From contig JAPZTO010000001.1 in the NCBI GenBank assembly GCA_027532775.1, positions 1-64,000 of the forward strand: DNA of 64,000 nt, written 5' to 3'. Positions 24,640 through 33,374 of the stretch are shown in pieces. The stretch's first letter is position 1. Each line of letters begins with the position of its first letter. Below the pieces are notes generated by a model. The model saw nothing but the letters and a program-made list of their open reading frames with translations. It was not told the origin of the DNA and did not search any database. This DNA is from Beijerinckiaceae bacterium (GTDB taxonomy: Bacteria > Pseudomonadota > Alphaproteobacteria > Rhizobiales > Beijerinckiaceae). A program made the position numbers and the translations under genes.

Positions 24640-26130
24640 TCATTCCCAGCGCAATTCGGCCAGCGGATTGGCGGGAACCGGCCAGTTCGGCCAGAGGCCG
24701 GCGAGGCCCTTCCGCGCCACGGTGATCTTCGGCAGCATGAAGAGGAAAAGGTTCACCTGGTCCTCGGTGATCTGCCGCTGGATCGTACGGAAGGCCTCGC
24801 GCCGTTCCGCCTCGCTGCGCGCGGTCTTGGTGCGGGCATAGGCCTCCTTCACCAGCGGCGACTGGTAGCCGAAATAATAGCTGTCCCGCGTGTAGATGTT
24901 CACATCCAGCGGCTCGACATGCGCGACGATGGTCATGTCGAAATCCTTGTTGCGGAAGACACGCTCGAGCCATTGCGGCCATTCCAGCGGCTCGATCGTG
25001 GCGCGGATGCCGATCTGCCCCAGCATCGCCGCGACGATCTCGCCGCTCCGCCGGGCATAGGCCGGCGGCGGCAGGCGGAGCGTGGTGGCGAAGCCGTTGG
25101 GATAACCGGCCGCGGCGAGCAGTGCCCTCGCCCTGGCGAGATCGACCAGGCGCTCGGCCGTGAGATCGAGATAGGCCGGATGGTTCGGCGAGAAATGGCT
25201 GCCGATCGGCGTGCCGAGCCCGGACACCGCGCCCTCGTTGACGAGGCGGCGATCCACCGCCATCGCCATGGCCTGCCGGACGCGGAGATCCGAGAAGGGC
25301 GCCTTGGCATTGTTGATCGCAACGATGGTCTCGCCTTCGGTCCGGCCGATGGTGACCGCGAGGCGTGGATCCGCGCGGAGCTGGGCGACAGCCTCGTGCG
25401 CGCCGAGATTGGTATGGGCATCGCAATCGCCGGCAAGCAGGGCCGATACCTGCGCCTGCGGGTCGGAGATGAAGCGGAAAGTCACGGATTTCAGCGCCGG
25501 TTTCGGCCCCCACCAGCTGTCATTGCGCTCCAGCAACAGCCGGTCGCCGCGCTGCCAGCGCATGAAACGATAGGGGCCGGTTCCGACCGGTTCGGTGGCG
25601 GCCTTGCCAACGGAGGCGGCCGAGAAGATCGTGGCGTCGCCCATGGCGAGACCTTCGAGGAAATCGGCCGTGAAGCTCTTCAGCGTGATCTCGACGAGAT
25701 CGGGCGCTGGCGTCGCGATGCTGGCAATGGGTTCGAAAATCCATTTCTGGGCATTCTTCGAATCGGGCGCGACGGCACGTTCGAAGGAGAATTTCACATC
25801 GGCTGCGGTCACGGCGCTGCCATCATGGAACTGCGCCGGGCGGAGCCGGAACTGCCAGACGAGGCCATCGGCGCTGGTGGACCATTCCCGCGCCAGAGCC
25901 GGCACCACCTTGCCGTCCCGGTCATAGGCGACGAGCCCCTCGAAAATATTGCCGTAAGTCACCTCGCGGATTGCGGCGGCAGCACCGCCGGAGGGGTCGA
26001 GGATGGGCGGTTCCAGCGTCTGGCACAGGGTCAGCGCGTCGCGCGCCTGGGCTGCGGCCGGAAGCGTGGCGAGGGCAAGCCCGAGGGCGAGGCATGCGGG
26101 TCCGGCCAGCTGGCGGATGGGCTTCATCAT
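24640..26130 (-). CDS. ABC transporter substrate-binding protein, family 5 (DppA/OppA-like)
   Basis: A 496-residue periplasmic protein with a signal peptide cleaved near AAAQA. Family SBP_bac_5 features include the N-terminal LEPPILDPSG, the signature RDGSAVTAADVKFSFERAV-type stretch (HDGSAVTAADVKFSFE), EPVGTGPYRFMRW, and NEGAVSGLGTPIGSHF. The predicted ligand is a peptide or another bulky oligomer. With the adjacent M20 hydrolase, an acylated or amide-linked compound cleaved after import is plausible, but that is inference. ATG at 26130 follows GGGGAGTGA; a second ATG is the next codon. Confidence 0.92.
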   Translation of the reverse strand: MMKPIRQLAGPACLALGLALATLPAAAQARDALTLCQTLEPPILDPSGGAAAAIREVTYGNIFEGLVAYDRDGKVVPALAREWSTSADGLVWQFRLRPAQFHDGSAVTAADVKFSFERAVAPDSKNAQKWIFEPIASIATPAPDLVEITLKSFTADFLEGLAMGDATIFSAASVGKAATEPVGTGPYRFMRWQRGDRLLLERNDSWWGPKPALKSVTFRFISDPQAQVSALLAGDCDAHTNLGAHEAVAQLRADPRLAVTIGRTEGETIVAINNAKAPFSDLRVRQAMAMAVDRRLVNEGAVSGLGTPIGSHFSPNHPAYLDLTAERLVDLARARALLAAAGYPNGFATTLRLPPPAYARRSGEIVAAMLGQIGIRATIEPLEWPQWLERVFRNKDFDMTIVAHVEPLDVNIYTRDSYYFGYQSPLVKEAYARTKTARSEAERREAFRTIQRQITEDQVNLFLFMLPKITVARKGLAGLWPNWPVPANPLAELRWE

Positions 26131-26168
26131 CGTCACTCCCCTGCCCTTTCGGGGCCTGCTCCGGGAAA

Positions 26169-27485
26169 CTAGGCCGGATTCCCGCTCTTGTGCAACAAAC
26201 ACAGGGTCGTCGCCGCCATCACCTTGGCGGAAATGACCATATCGTCGATTCCCACCCATTCATCCGGCTGGTGGGCGAGGTCGAGAATCCCCGGCCCATA
26301 GGCGACGCAATCGCGCACCGAGCCGAACCGCGTGATGTGTTTCTGGTCATAGGTTCCGGGCGAGGCCACATGCTCCGCCGGGCGGCCGAACAGCGACTCG
26401 ATCCAGTGGTCGAGTTCGCGCACCAGCGGCGCATCCGGCTCGGTCATCGTCGGGGCGAAGGTCATGATCTCGCGCAGCGAATAATCGAGGCCGGCCTCGC
26501 GTGATTTTGCCCGGTCGAGCAGCGCGACAATCTCGCCGCGCACCTGATCGAGATCCTCCTCGATCAGGTAGCGGCGGTCGATGACCAGCCGGCAGCGATC
26601 GGCGACAACCGGCGCCGGCAGGCCATGGAAGGGCTCCGGCTGGCCGCCATGGATGGAATTCAGATTGAGCGTCGCCTGCCGCGCGCCGTTCGGCACGCAG
26701 GGCATCCGCGTGACGCGCGTGCCAAGCGACGGCAGCAATTCCTCCTCCAGCAAGCGCAGGAAATGGCCCATGCCGCGAATGGCGGAGACACCCAGGAACG
26801 GCATCGCGCCATGGCCGATCTGGCCGCGCATCTCGATCTCGGCCCACCAGACACCGCGATGGCCAAGGCAGACGCGATCCGGGTTGAGCGGTTCGGGGAT
26901 GATGACATGATCGACGCGGCTGCGGTCGAACAGCCCGCGCCGCGCAAGGAAGCCGACGCCGCCGAACCCGCCGGATTCCTCGTCCACCGTGCCGGACAAC
27001 TCGATCGCGCCGCGGGTGAGCGCGCCCTCTGCGAGGATCGCCTCGATGGCAATCATTGCCGCGGCAATGCCGCCTTTCATGTCACAGGCGCCGCGGCCAT
27101 AGACTCGGCCATCGCGCACCAGCCCCTCGAAGGGTGGCACGGTCCAGCCGAGGCCGGGCTCGACCACATCGATATGGCCGTTGAAATGGATGCAGGGTCC
27201 CGGCTCGGATGCATCGAGACGCCCGATCACGTTGATGCGGGGATGGAGGTCGGTATCGTCGGGCTCGCCCTCGCCGCGGATATAGGAAACCGCCGCGCCC
27301 CGGGCCGAGAGCCAGGCGCCGATATCGCGCGCGCAGGCCTCGTAGGCATCGCCGGGCGGGTTGATGGTGGGGAAACGGATCAATCGCTGCGTGAGCGCGA
27401 CGAGATCATCGCGCAGGGAATCGATCCGCTGGAAAATCCGGGCGATCTGTTCCGGCGGTACAGGCCCGCGCGGGCTTTCCGGCAT
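26169..27485 (-). CDS. M20-family metallohydrolase, ArgE/DapE-type deacylase
   Basis: A 438-residue di-zinc amidohydrolase. Metal ligands and catalytic residues are visible in FNGHIDVVEPG (His), YGRGACDMKGG (bridging Asp) and GTVDEESGG (Glu-Glu), with a late YDQKHITRFG (His). Relatives remove acyl groups from amino acids or cleave small amides in the cytoplasm. It is the first gene of the peptide-importer operon, 38 bp ahead of the binding protein gene, which suggests that it processes the imported compound. No specific substrate (succinyl-diaminopimelate, acetylornithine or other) is indicated by context. Confidence 0.9.
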   Translation of the reverse strand: MPESPRGPVPPEQIARIFQRIDSLRDDLVALTQRLIRFPTINPPGDAYEACARDIGAWLSARGAAVSYIRGEGEPDDTDLHPRINVIGRLDASEPGPCIHFNGHIDVVEPGLGWTVPPFEGLVRDGRVYGRGACDMKGGIAAAMIAIEAILAEGALTRGAIELSGTVDEESGGFGGVGFLARRGLFDRSRVDHVIIPEPLNPDRVCLGHRGVWWAEIEMRGQIGHGAMPFLGVSAIRGMGHFLRLLEEELLPSLGTRVTRMPCVPNGARQATLNLNSIHGGQPEPFHGLPAPVVADRCRLVIDRRYLIEEDLDQVRGEIVALLDRAKSREAGLDYSLREIMTFAPTMTEPDAPLVRELDHWIESLFGRPAEHVASPGTYDQKHITRFGSVRDCVAYGPGILDLAHQPDEWVGIDDMVISAKVMAATTLCLLHKSGNPA

Positions 27486-27560
27486 GCGACAACGCTCCCT
27501 CGCTGCGTGCAGGATACTGCCCGCCGGGCGAAGCTCAACCCCCTATCGGCGGGCGCCGTG

Positions 27561-28391
27561 TCAGGCGACGAGGCCATAGAGGAAGCGCAGGCTTACCAGC
27601 AGGAGGAAAACGCCGAACGCGATTTCCAGCCGGCGCTTCGGCATGGAATGGGCAAGCCGCGCGCCATAGGGCGCCACGAAGGTGGAGGTCGGCGCGATCA
27701 GGGCGAAACCGAGGATCGAGACGAAGCCGAGCGAGAGCGGCGGCAATTCGGCGATATGCGGCCAGCCTGCCCAGATATAGGCCAGCGCGCCGGGAATGGA
27801 GATCAGCACGCCAAGGCCCGACGAGGTGGCCACGGCATTGTGGATGGCCTTGCCATGCAAAGCGAGGATCATGTTGGAAATGGCACCGCCGCCGATGCCC
27901 ATGAGCGAGGAAGCAAGGCCGATCAGCACGCCATAGGCCCGCATGCCGAGAGGACCGGGCAGATCCGGCGCGATGCGCCAGTCATCGCGGCCCGACAGCA
28001 GCTTGATCGCGTTCGAGCCGGCCACCGCCACGAAGACCAGCTTCAGCACCAGGGCCGGCGCATAGGCCGCGATGACGCCGCCGGCGATGACCGAAAGGAC
28101 AACCGGCACCGCCCATAGGCGCAGCACATCCATCAACACCTTGCCCTTGCCGTAATGCGTGCGGAAGGACTGGATCGAGGTGGGGATGATGATGGCCAAT
28201 GAGGTGCCGACGCAGAGATGCATCCGCACCGATTCCGGCACGTTGAGCAGCCCGAAGATCTGGTAGAGCACCGGCACGATGACAGCACCGCCGCCCACGC
28301 CGAACATGCCGGCGAGCAGGCCGGTCAACAGGCCAGCGGCCAGAAGGGCGACCACCAGCGGCAACAGATCCGAGACGGGAATGCCAAACAT
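27561..28391 (-). CDS. TauE/SafE-family sulfite/organosulfonate exporter-like permease
   Basis: A 276-residue membrane protein with about eight helices in two repeats, each opening with the family glycine motif: GLLAGMFGVGGGAVIVPVL and GLASSLMGIGGGAISNMIL. Family members move sulfite, sulfoacetate or other small organic anions. The start at 28391 (ATG) is chosen; an upstream in-frame GTG at 28412 would add seven residues. It is divergent from tctB. No sulfur-metabolism gene is nearby, so the substrate is open. Confidence 0.88.
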   Translation of the reverse strand: MFGIPVSDLLPLVVALLAAGLLTGLLAGMFGVGGGAVIVPVLYQIFGLLNVPESVRMHLCVGTSLAIIIPTSIQSFRTHYGKGKVLMDVLRLWAVPVVLSVIAGGVIAAYAPALVLKLVFVAVAGSNAIKLLSGRDDWRIAPDLPGPLGMRAYGVLIGLASSLMGIGGGAISNMILALHGKAIHNAVATSSGLGVLISIPGALAYIWAGWPHIAELPPLSLGFVSILGFALIAPTSTFVAPYGARLAHSMPKRRLEIAFGVFLLLVSLRFLYGLVA

Positions 28392-28829
28392 CGCCCTGCT
28401 TTCTTCGAACACGCCCCCTCGGCCTAGCGGAACCGGCCCGGCGTGGCAATTCGGATGCGGCTTTATTCATTCCGTTCAGAGCAAAGGACTTTTGCTGCGC
28501 TGCAAAATATAGGAATAGCGCGTCGAGGATTGGAAAACGGCAATTTTGTGACAAATGATGGCATTGTCATGTCACCGCATTGCTCGGGGCATTCTCTGCG
28601 AGTTCATCCCTGTCTTCGGGGTCTTGTATAAATCTCAATACGAAAACATTACATAGGATTTTGACCTCCTTTTCAGGTCTATATGGACTATTCATTGTTG
28701 AATACAAAATTATCTTGGCCATATATTAACGCTTTACATGGCCAACGAAAGTCATTAGCAGCGCATTTGCATCCGGCCCTGCTTGTTGCAAAACTCGCTC
28801 AAGAGCCGGACGAATTCGGGGGGAAATCA
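28392..28829. promoter_or_regulatory. AT-richer divergent regulatory region between the TauE-like gene and tctB
   Basis: These 438 bp carry no recognisable gene and are clearly poorer in GC than their surroundings, especially 28620-28760. An in-frame upstream extension of tctB exists but has non-coding composition. Operator-like elements are the perfect palindrome TTTGTGACAAA (28545-28555) and the paired arms GTGACA (28548-28553) and TGTCAC (28570-28575). A small hairpin (GACCT/AGGTC) lies near 28664-28680. Promoters for both flanking genes are expected here, but no convincing -35/-10 pair was found. Confidence 0.4.
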
Positions 28830-29309
28830 ATGAGTCAGGAAGCTCGCCGCCATCAGGCGGCCCGCTCGCCACAGGACATACTCGGAGGGGTCGCGATGGT
28901 CCTGATCGGGGTGTTCGCGCTGTATCTGGTCAAGGACCTGCCGGCGGCAGGGCGCGTCGGCTTTGCCTCGGGCACCGCGCCACGGATTTTCGCCTATTGC
29001 CTGATCGGCCTCGGCCTCGCCGTGACCCTCATCGGCTGGATGAATTCGGGCCCGCGCCTGGAGCGCCTGTCCATCCGGGGGCCTCTTGCCATTCTCGGCT
29101 CGGTTCTGTTCTTCGCATTCTCGATCCGCACGCTCGGCCTCGCGATGACGGGCATCCCGATGGTGCTCATCTCCACGGCTGCGGCGCGGGAGGGCTATCG
29201 CTGGAAGGAGGCCCTGATCTTCGCCATTGCGATCACCGCCTTCTGTGCCCTGCTGTTCCCGATCGCCCTCGGGCAACCGATTCCGCTCTGGCCGACTTTC
29301 CTGAGGTAA
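28830..29309 (+). CDS. tctB: Tripartite tricarboxylate transporter small membrane subunit TctB
   Basis: A 159-residue protein with four hydrophobic helices, the size and topology of TctB. TctB is the poorly conserved small membrane subunit of TTT importers driven by the ion gradient. After a charged N-terminus the first helix (GGVAMVLIGVFALYLV) and the loop GTAPRIFAYCL are typical. The start at 28830 follows GGGGGGAAA. It is followed seven bases later by tctA, so identification rests partly on context, which is strong. Confidence 0.9.
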   Translation: MSQEARRHQAARSPQDILGGVAMVLIGVFALYLVKDLPAAGRVGFASGTAPRIFAYCLIGLGLAVTLIGWMNSGPRLERLSIRGPLAILGSVLFFAFSIRTLGLAMTGIPMVLISTAAAREGYRWKEALIFAIAITAFCALLFPIALGQPIPLWPTFLR

Positions 29310-29316
29310 TGCGTCC

Positions 29317-30825
29317 ATGGATCTTCTCAGCAACCTCGCTTACGGCTTCTCGATTGCCGCGACGCCGACCAACCTGATGCTCTGCCTGATCGGCGCGCTC
29401 GTCGGCACGCTGATCGGCGTCCTGCCGGGGATCGGCCCCATCGCCACGATCGCGATGCTCCTGCCGATCACCTACAAGCTCGATCCCACCGGTGCGCTCA
29501 TCATGCTCGCCGGCATCTATTACGGCGCGCAATATGGCGGCTCGACCACGGCGATCCTCGTCAACCTGCCCGGGGAATCCTCCTCGGTCGTGACCGCGCT
29601 TGACGGCCACCAGATGGCCAAGAAGGGCCGGGCCGGCACGGCGCTTGCCATTGCGGCCATCGGCTCGTTCATTGCCGGCACGTTCGGCACCATCCTTGTT
29701 GCCGCGCTCGGCAAGCCGCTGACGCAGGTGGCACAGGCCTTCGGGCCGGCGGATTATTGCGCGCTGATGGTGCTTGGCCTCGTCTGCGCGGTCGTGCTGG
29801 CCTCGGGCTCGGTGCTCAAGGCAATCACGATGATCTTCCTCGGGCTGCTTCTCTCGACCATCGGCACCGATCTCGAAACAGGCGAGCAGCGCATGACCTT
29901 CGGCATGCTGCCGCTGGCGGATGGGATCGAGTTCGTCACTTTGGCCATGGGCGTGTTCGGCTTCGCGGAAATCCTGCGCAACCTCGAGCAGGAACAGAGC
30001 CGCGACGTCGTCGAGCAGAAGATCACCAACCTCATGCCGACCCGGGCGGACATGAAGGAAGCGGCGCCCGCCATCGCGCGCGGCACCCTGCTCGGCTCCG
30101 TTCTCGGCATCCTGCCGGGGGGTGGTGCGGTTCTGGCGGCCTTCGGCGCCTACACGCTCGAAAAGAAGATCTCGAAGAAGCCGCAGGAATTCGGCAAGGG
30201 CGCCATCTGCGGCGTTGCCGGCCCGGAAAGCGCCAACAATGCCGCGGCGCAGACCTCGTTCATCCCGCTGCTGACGCTCGGCATCCCGCCGAATGCGGTG
30301 ATGGCGATCATGGTCGGTGCGATGACGATCCACGGCATCGTGCCGGGGCCGCAGATCATGACCAAGCAGCCCGACCTGTTCTGGGGCATGATCGCCTCGA
30401 TGTGGATCGGCAACCTGATGCTGGTCATTATCAACCTGCCGATGGTCGGCCTCTGGGTCCGCCTGCTGCGGGTGCCCTACCGGATGCTGTTCCCGGCCAT
30501 CCTGATCTTCTGTGCCATTGGGGTCTACTCCATCAACAACCAGCCGTTCGATGTGGTGCTGACCGCCTTCTTCGGCCTCGTGGGCTACCTGCTGCTGAAG
30601 CTCGGCTTCGAGCCGGCGCCGATGCTTGTCGCCTTCGTGCTCGGCAAGATCATGGAAGAGAAGCTCCGCCAGGCGATGCTGCTGTCGCGCGGGGATGCGA
30701 TGACCTTCTTCGATTTTACGAAGCACCCGATTTCGGCGACCCTGATGATCGTGTCGATCATCCTGCTGGTGGTGGCCCTGTTGCCATCGATCCGCCGCAA
30801 GCGCGACGAAGTGTTCGTCGAATGA
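29317..30825 (+). CDS. tctA: Tripartite tricarboxylate transporter large membrane subunit TctA
   Basis: A 502-residue channel subunit with about twelve helices. The family motifs are visible in both halves: GVLPGIGPIATIAMLLP and IYYGAQYGGSTTAILVNLPGE in the first, and GILPGGGAVLAAFGAY with GPESANNAAAQTSFIPLL in the second. It imports a di- or tricarboxylate, such as citrate or a similar compound, together with TctB and the binding protein TctC. Order B-A-C differs from the classic tctCBA but is common in alphaproteobacteria. Confidence 0.95.
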   Translation: MDLLSNLAYGFSIAATPTNLMLCLIGALVGTLIGVLPGIGPIATIAMLLPITYKLDPTGALIMLAGIYYGAQYGGSTTAILVNLPGESSSVVTALDGHQMAKKGRAGTALAIAAIGSFIAGTFGTILVAALGKPLTQVAQAFGPADYCALMVLGLVCAVVLASGSVLKAITMIFLGLLLSTIGTDLETGEQRMTFGMLPLADGIEFVTLAMGVFGFAEILRNLEQEQSRDVVEQKITNLMPTRADMKEAAPAIARGTLLGSVLGILPGGGAVLAAFGAYTLEKKISKKPQEFGKGAICGVAGPESANNAAAQTSFIPLLTLGIPPNAVMAIMVGAMTIHGIVPGPQIMTKQPDLFWGMIASMWIGNLMLVIINLPMVGLWVRLLRVPYRMLFPAILIFCAIGVYSINNQPFDVVLTAFFGLVGYLLLKLGFEPAPMLVAFVLGKIMEEKLRQAMLLSRGDAMTFFDFTKHPISATLMIVSIILLVVALLPSIRRKRDEVFVE

Positions 30826-30879
30826 CAGAAGCCCCAGCCAATGCCGGAAACGGCTGCGGCAACGGGCATGCTGGACAAA

Positions 30880-30909
30880 CCGGCCCCCTGCTCCAGCTGG
30901 AGGGGCCGG
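30880..30909 (+). promoter_or_regulatory. GC-rich hairpin between tctA and tctC
   Basis: CCGGCCCC (30880-30887) pairs with GGGGCCGG (30902-30909), and the loop holds a further CTCCAG/CTGGAG palindrome. It sits 39 bp ahead of tctC. Such intercistronic hairpins often adjust the ratio of binding protein to membrane subunits by protecting the downstream mRNA; that role is inferred. There is no T run. Confidence 0.55.
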
Positions 30910-30948
30910 ATGTCAAGACCAAGACTGGAACCAAGGGAGAGTGACCAG

Positions 30949-31935
30949 ATGACCATCACCAAACGCCAAGGCCTGACCGCAGCAGCGGCTATCGGGGCGA
31001 TCCTCGCGCTCGGCGCCGGTTCGGCGCAGGCGCAATACCCGAACAAGCCCATCACCATGGTGGTGCCGTTCGCCGCCGGCGGCCCGACCGACGTGGTCGC
31101 GCGCATCGTCGGCGAGCACATGTCGAAGACGCTCGGCCAGCCGGTGATCATCGAGAACGTCGCCGGTGCCGGCGGCACGACGGGCATCACCCGCGTCGCC
31201 AAGTCGGCGCCGGATGGCTACACGATCGCGATGGGCCATATGGGCACGCATGGCGCGGCGCCGGGCCTCTATCCGAACATCGCCTATAATCCGCAGACGG
31301 ATTTCGCGCCGATCGGCCTCGCCGCCGGCACGCCGATCGTGATCGTCGCGCGCAAGGACCTGCCGGTGAAGAACCTGCAGGAATTCATCGCCTGGGCGCA
31401 GAAAAACGAGAAGACGATCAACAACGCGAATGCCGGCTCGGGCTCGGTCTCGCATATCACCTGCGTGCTGCTGCACGAGATGATGAAGATCGATCCGAAC
31501 CAGATCCCCTATCGCGGCACGGGTCCGGCTTTGACCGATCTCGTCTCGAGCAAGGTCGATTACATGTGCGACCAGATCGTCTCGGTCAGCAGCCAGGTGA
31601 AGGGCGATGCGATCAAGGCGCTGGCGATTGCCACGCCGGAGCGTTCGCCGTCGCTTCCGGATGTCCCGACCACCAAGGAAGCCGGGCTGCCGGCCTTCGA
31701 AGTCTCGGCCTGGAACGCCGTGTTCGCGCCGAAGGGCACGCCGGCCGATGTCGTCGCCAAGCTCAGCGATGCGCTGACCAAGGCCGTCACCGATCCGGCC
31801 ACGAAGAAGAAGCTCGAGGATCTCGGCGGCGTGGTGCCGGATGCGAAGGGCGCCTCGCCGGAAGCTCTCGCGGCATTGGTCAAGTCGGAGAATGACCGCT
31901 GGATCCCGCTGCTGAAGGCGAAGGTCAAGCAATAA
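30949..31935 (+). CDS. tctC: Tripartite tricarboxylate transporter substrate-binding protein TctC
   Basis: A 328-residue periplasmic binding protein (Bug family). The signal peptide is cleaved after SAQA. The mature start YPNKPITMVVPFAAGGPTD is the Bug signature. The inner ligand loop appears as NVAGAGGTTG, and the second domain contains PYRGTGPALTDLVSSKVDYM. Bug proteins bind carboxylates through a pair of ordered waters, so the ligand is probably an organic acid. The start at 30949 follows AAGGGAGA. A perfect terminator follows the gene. Confidence 0.95.
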   Translation: MTITKRQGLTAAAAIGAILALGAGSAQAQYPNKPITMVVPFAAGGPTDVVARIVGEHMSKTLGQPVIIENVAGAGGTTGITRVAKSAPDGYTIAMGHMGTHGAAPGLYPNIAYNPQTDFAPIGLAAGTPIVIVARKDLPVKNLQEFIAWAQKNEKTINNANAGSGSVSHITCVLLHEMMKIDPNQIPYRGTGPALTDLVSSKVDYMCDQIVSVSSQVKGDAIKALAIATPERSPSLPDVPTTKEAGLPAFEVSAWNAVFAPKGTPADVVAKLSDALTKAVTDPATKKKLEDLGGVVPDAKGASPEALAALVKSENDRWIPLLKAKVKQ

Positions 31936-31969
31936 CAAATATTGATCGATCCATCTCAGGATTTGTCTT

Positions 31970-31996
31970 GAATGCCGCCGGTTTCCGGCGGCATTC
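31970..31996 (+). terminator. Strong hairpin terminator after tctBAC
   Basis: GAATGCCGCCGG (31970-31981) and CCGGCGGCATTC (31985-31996) form a perfect 12-bp stem with a TTT loop 35 bp after the tctC stop. Only scattered T residues follow, so it may be less efficient than a classical intrinsic terminator, or may act as a 3' mRNA barrier. Confidence 0.7.
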
Positions 31997-32046
31997 TGCA
32001 TTCAACGTGACCCATCCGGCGTCACCCCTCGTTCAGGCCTGATTCC

Positions 32047-33261
32047 GTGCCCGCCCCACAGACGATGCCAATGCCGCCAGCCGTGCGGCGGGCCATCCTT
32101 GGCCTCGGGGTCAGCCAGATCATCGGCTGGGGAACGACCTATTATCTCCTTTCGCTGCTCAGTGGCGAGATCGGCGCCTCGCTCGGCCTGTCCACGGCCT
32201 GGGTTCTGGGCGGAACGTCGCTCACTCTCGGGGCGGCGGCCCTGATCGGCCCCTGGATCGGCCGCTGGCAGGACCGCTCCGGATCGCGCGTTGTCATGGC
32301 CACCGGAACCGTGATCATGGCAACCGGGCTGGTCGTCCTCGCTTTCTCGAAGGGGCTGTCGAGCTATTATCTCGGCTGGGCGATCATCGGCATCGGCTCG
32401 CCGATGTCGCTCTATTCCGCCGCGTTCACGGCCCTGACGCAGATTTCAGGGTCACAGGCCCGGCGCGCCATTTCCTACCTCACCTTCATGGGCGGACTGG
32501 CCTCGACGTCGTTCTGGCCCTTCACGGCCTGGCTGATGTCGTTCCTCGACTGGCGGACGATCATCCTGCTTTTCGCCGGGCTCAACCTCGCGATCTGCCT
32601 GCCGATCCATCTGACACTCCTGCCGGGGCGGGGCGGCGAAGCTGCCCATGTGCCGGCCGCCGACCCGGTCGAGGCCGGCATTCCCGCTTCAGCCTTTCCG
32701 CTCGCCTTCGCGCTGTTCGCCGCGATGCTGGCAATGAATGGCCTGATCTTCAATTCGTGGTCGCTGCTGGTCTTTCCGCTGCTGGAGGGACTGGGCTTTG
32801 CGGCCAAGGCGGCGGTGCTTGTCGGCAGCATGGTTGGCGTGTTCCAGGTCGCAGGCCGGATGGGCGAGGCATTGCTGGCCCAGCGCTTCAGCATCATGTG
32901 GACAGCCTTCGTCTCCGCCGCGTTCCTGCCGGTCTCGTTCCTCTTCCTGATCCAGGCTCAGGGGAGCATCCCCGTCGGCCTCGCCTTCGCCGCCTTCTAC
33001 GGCATCTCGAACGGGCTGATGACGATCGCGCGGGGTGGCCTGACGCTGGCGATCTTCGGATCACGTGGCTACGGCGAGCGCCTGAACCGGATCACCGTCT
33101 CGCAGAATGCGGCCGGAGCCCTGGCGCCCATCCTCGGAGGATTCCTGCTGGACAGGCTGGGCGCGGCAATGCTGGTCGACCTGATGCTGGGGACGGCCAC
33201 TCTGGCCCTCGTGACGATGCTCGCCCTGCGACACCATTGCAGTAGACACGGGCTCAACTAA
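32047..33261 (+). CDS. Major facilitator superfamily transporter
   Basis: A 404-residue protein with about twelve hydrophobic helices. The MFS loop 2-3 signature is recognisable as GRWQDRSGSRVVM, and the sequence starts GLGVSQIIGWGTTYYLLS, which is typical of an alphaproteobacterial MFS group next to unrelated transport genes. The annotated start is GTG at 32047; ATGs at 32065 and 32071 are equally possible because none has a good ribosome site. Substrate is unknown. It probably has its own promoter after the tct terminator. Confidence 0.85.
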   Translation: MPAPQTMPMPPAVRRAILGLGVSQIIGWGTTYYLLSLLSGEIGASLGLSTAWVLGGTSLTLGAAALIGPWIGRWQDRSGSRVVMATGTVIMATGLVVLAFSKGLSSYYLGWAIIGIGSPMSLYSAAFTALTQISGSQARRAISYLTFMGGLASTSFWPFTAWLMSFLDWRTIILLFAGLNLAICLPIHLTLLPGRGGEAAHVPAADPVEAGIPASAFPLAFALFAAMLAMNGLIFNSWSLLVFPLLEGLGFAAKAAVLVGSMVGVFQVAGRMGEALLAQRFSIMWTAFVSAAFLPVSFLFLIQAQGSIPVGLAFAAFYGISNGLMTIARGGLTLAIFGSRGYGERLNRITVSQNAAGALAPILGGFLLDRLGAAMLVDLMLGTATLALVTMLALRHHCSRHGLN

Positions 33262-33286
33262 GCCTAGCCTGCGACACTCTGTCCTG

Positions 33287-33317
33287 CCGCCCTTCCCGGG
33301 CTGGCGGGCCTATTTTT
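33287..33317 (+). terminator. Possible intrinsic terminator after the MFS gene
   Basis: CCGCC (33287-33291) can pair with GGCGG (33303-33307) around a loop containing CCCGGG, and a T run (33313-33317) follows within a few bases. The stem is short, so this is tentative. Confidence 0.4.
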
Positions 33318-33363
33318 CTTGTACACGTGTTTTTCTTGTACACGTGTTTTTCCTGCAGACGTG
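33313..33363. repeat. Three tandem 17-bp repeats immediately ahead of pepN
   Basis: TTTTTCTTGTACACGTG occurs exactly at 33313-33329 and 33330-33346, and a diverged copy (TTTTTCCTGCAGACGTG) at 33347-33363. The last copy ends 11 bp before the pepN ATG. Each exact unit contains the palindromic ACACGTGT core at its junction. Seventeen is not a multiple of three, and no protein in this stretch is family-like, so it is non-coding. Confidence 0.9.
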
Positions 33364-33374
33364 CCGGGGGTCCC

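Noticed and set aside
28683-28829. N-terminal extension of TctB
   Set aside because: The in-frame upstream codons are AT-rich and unlike the gene, and a strong ribosome site precedes the ATG at 28830.
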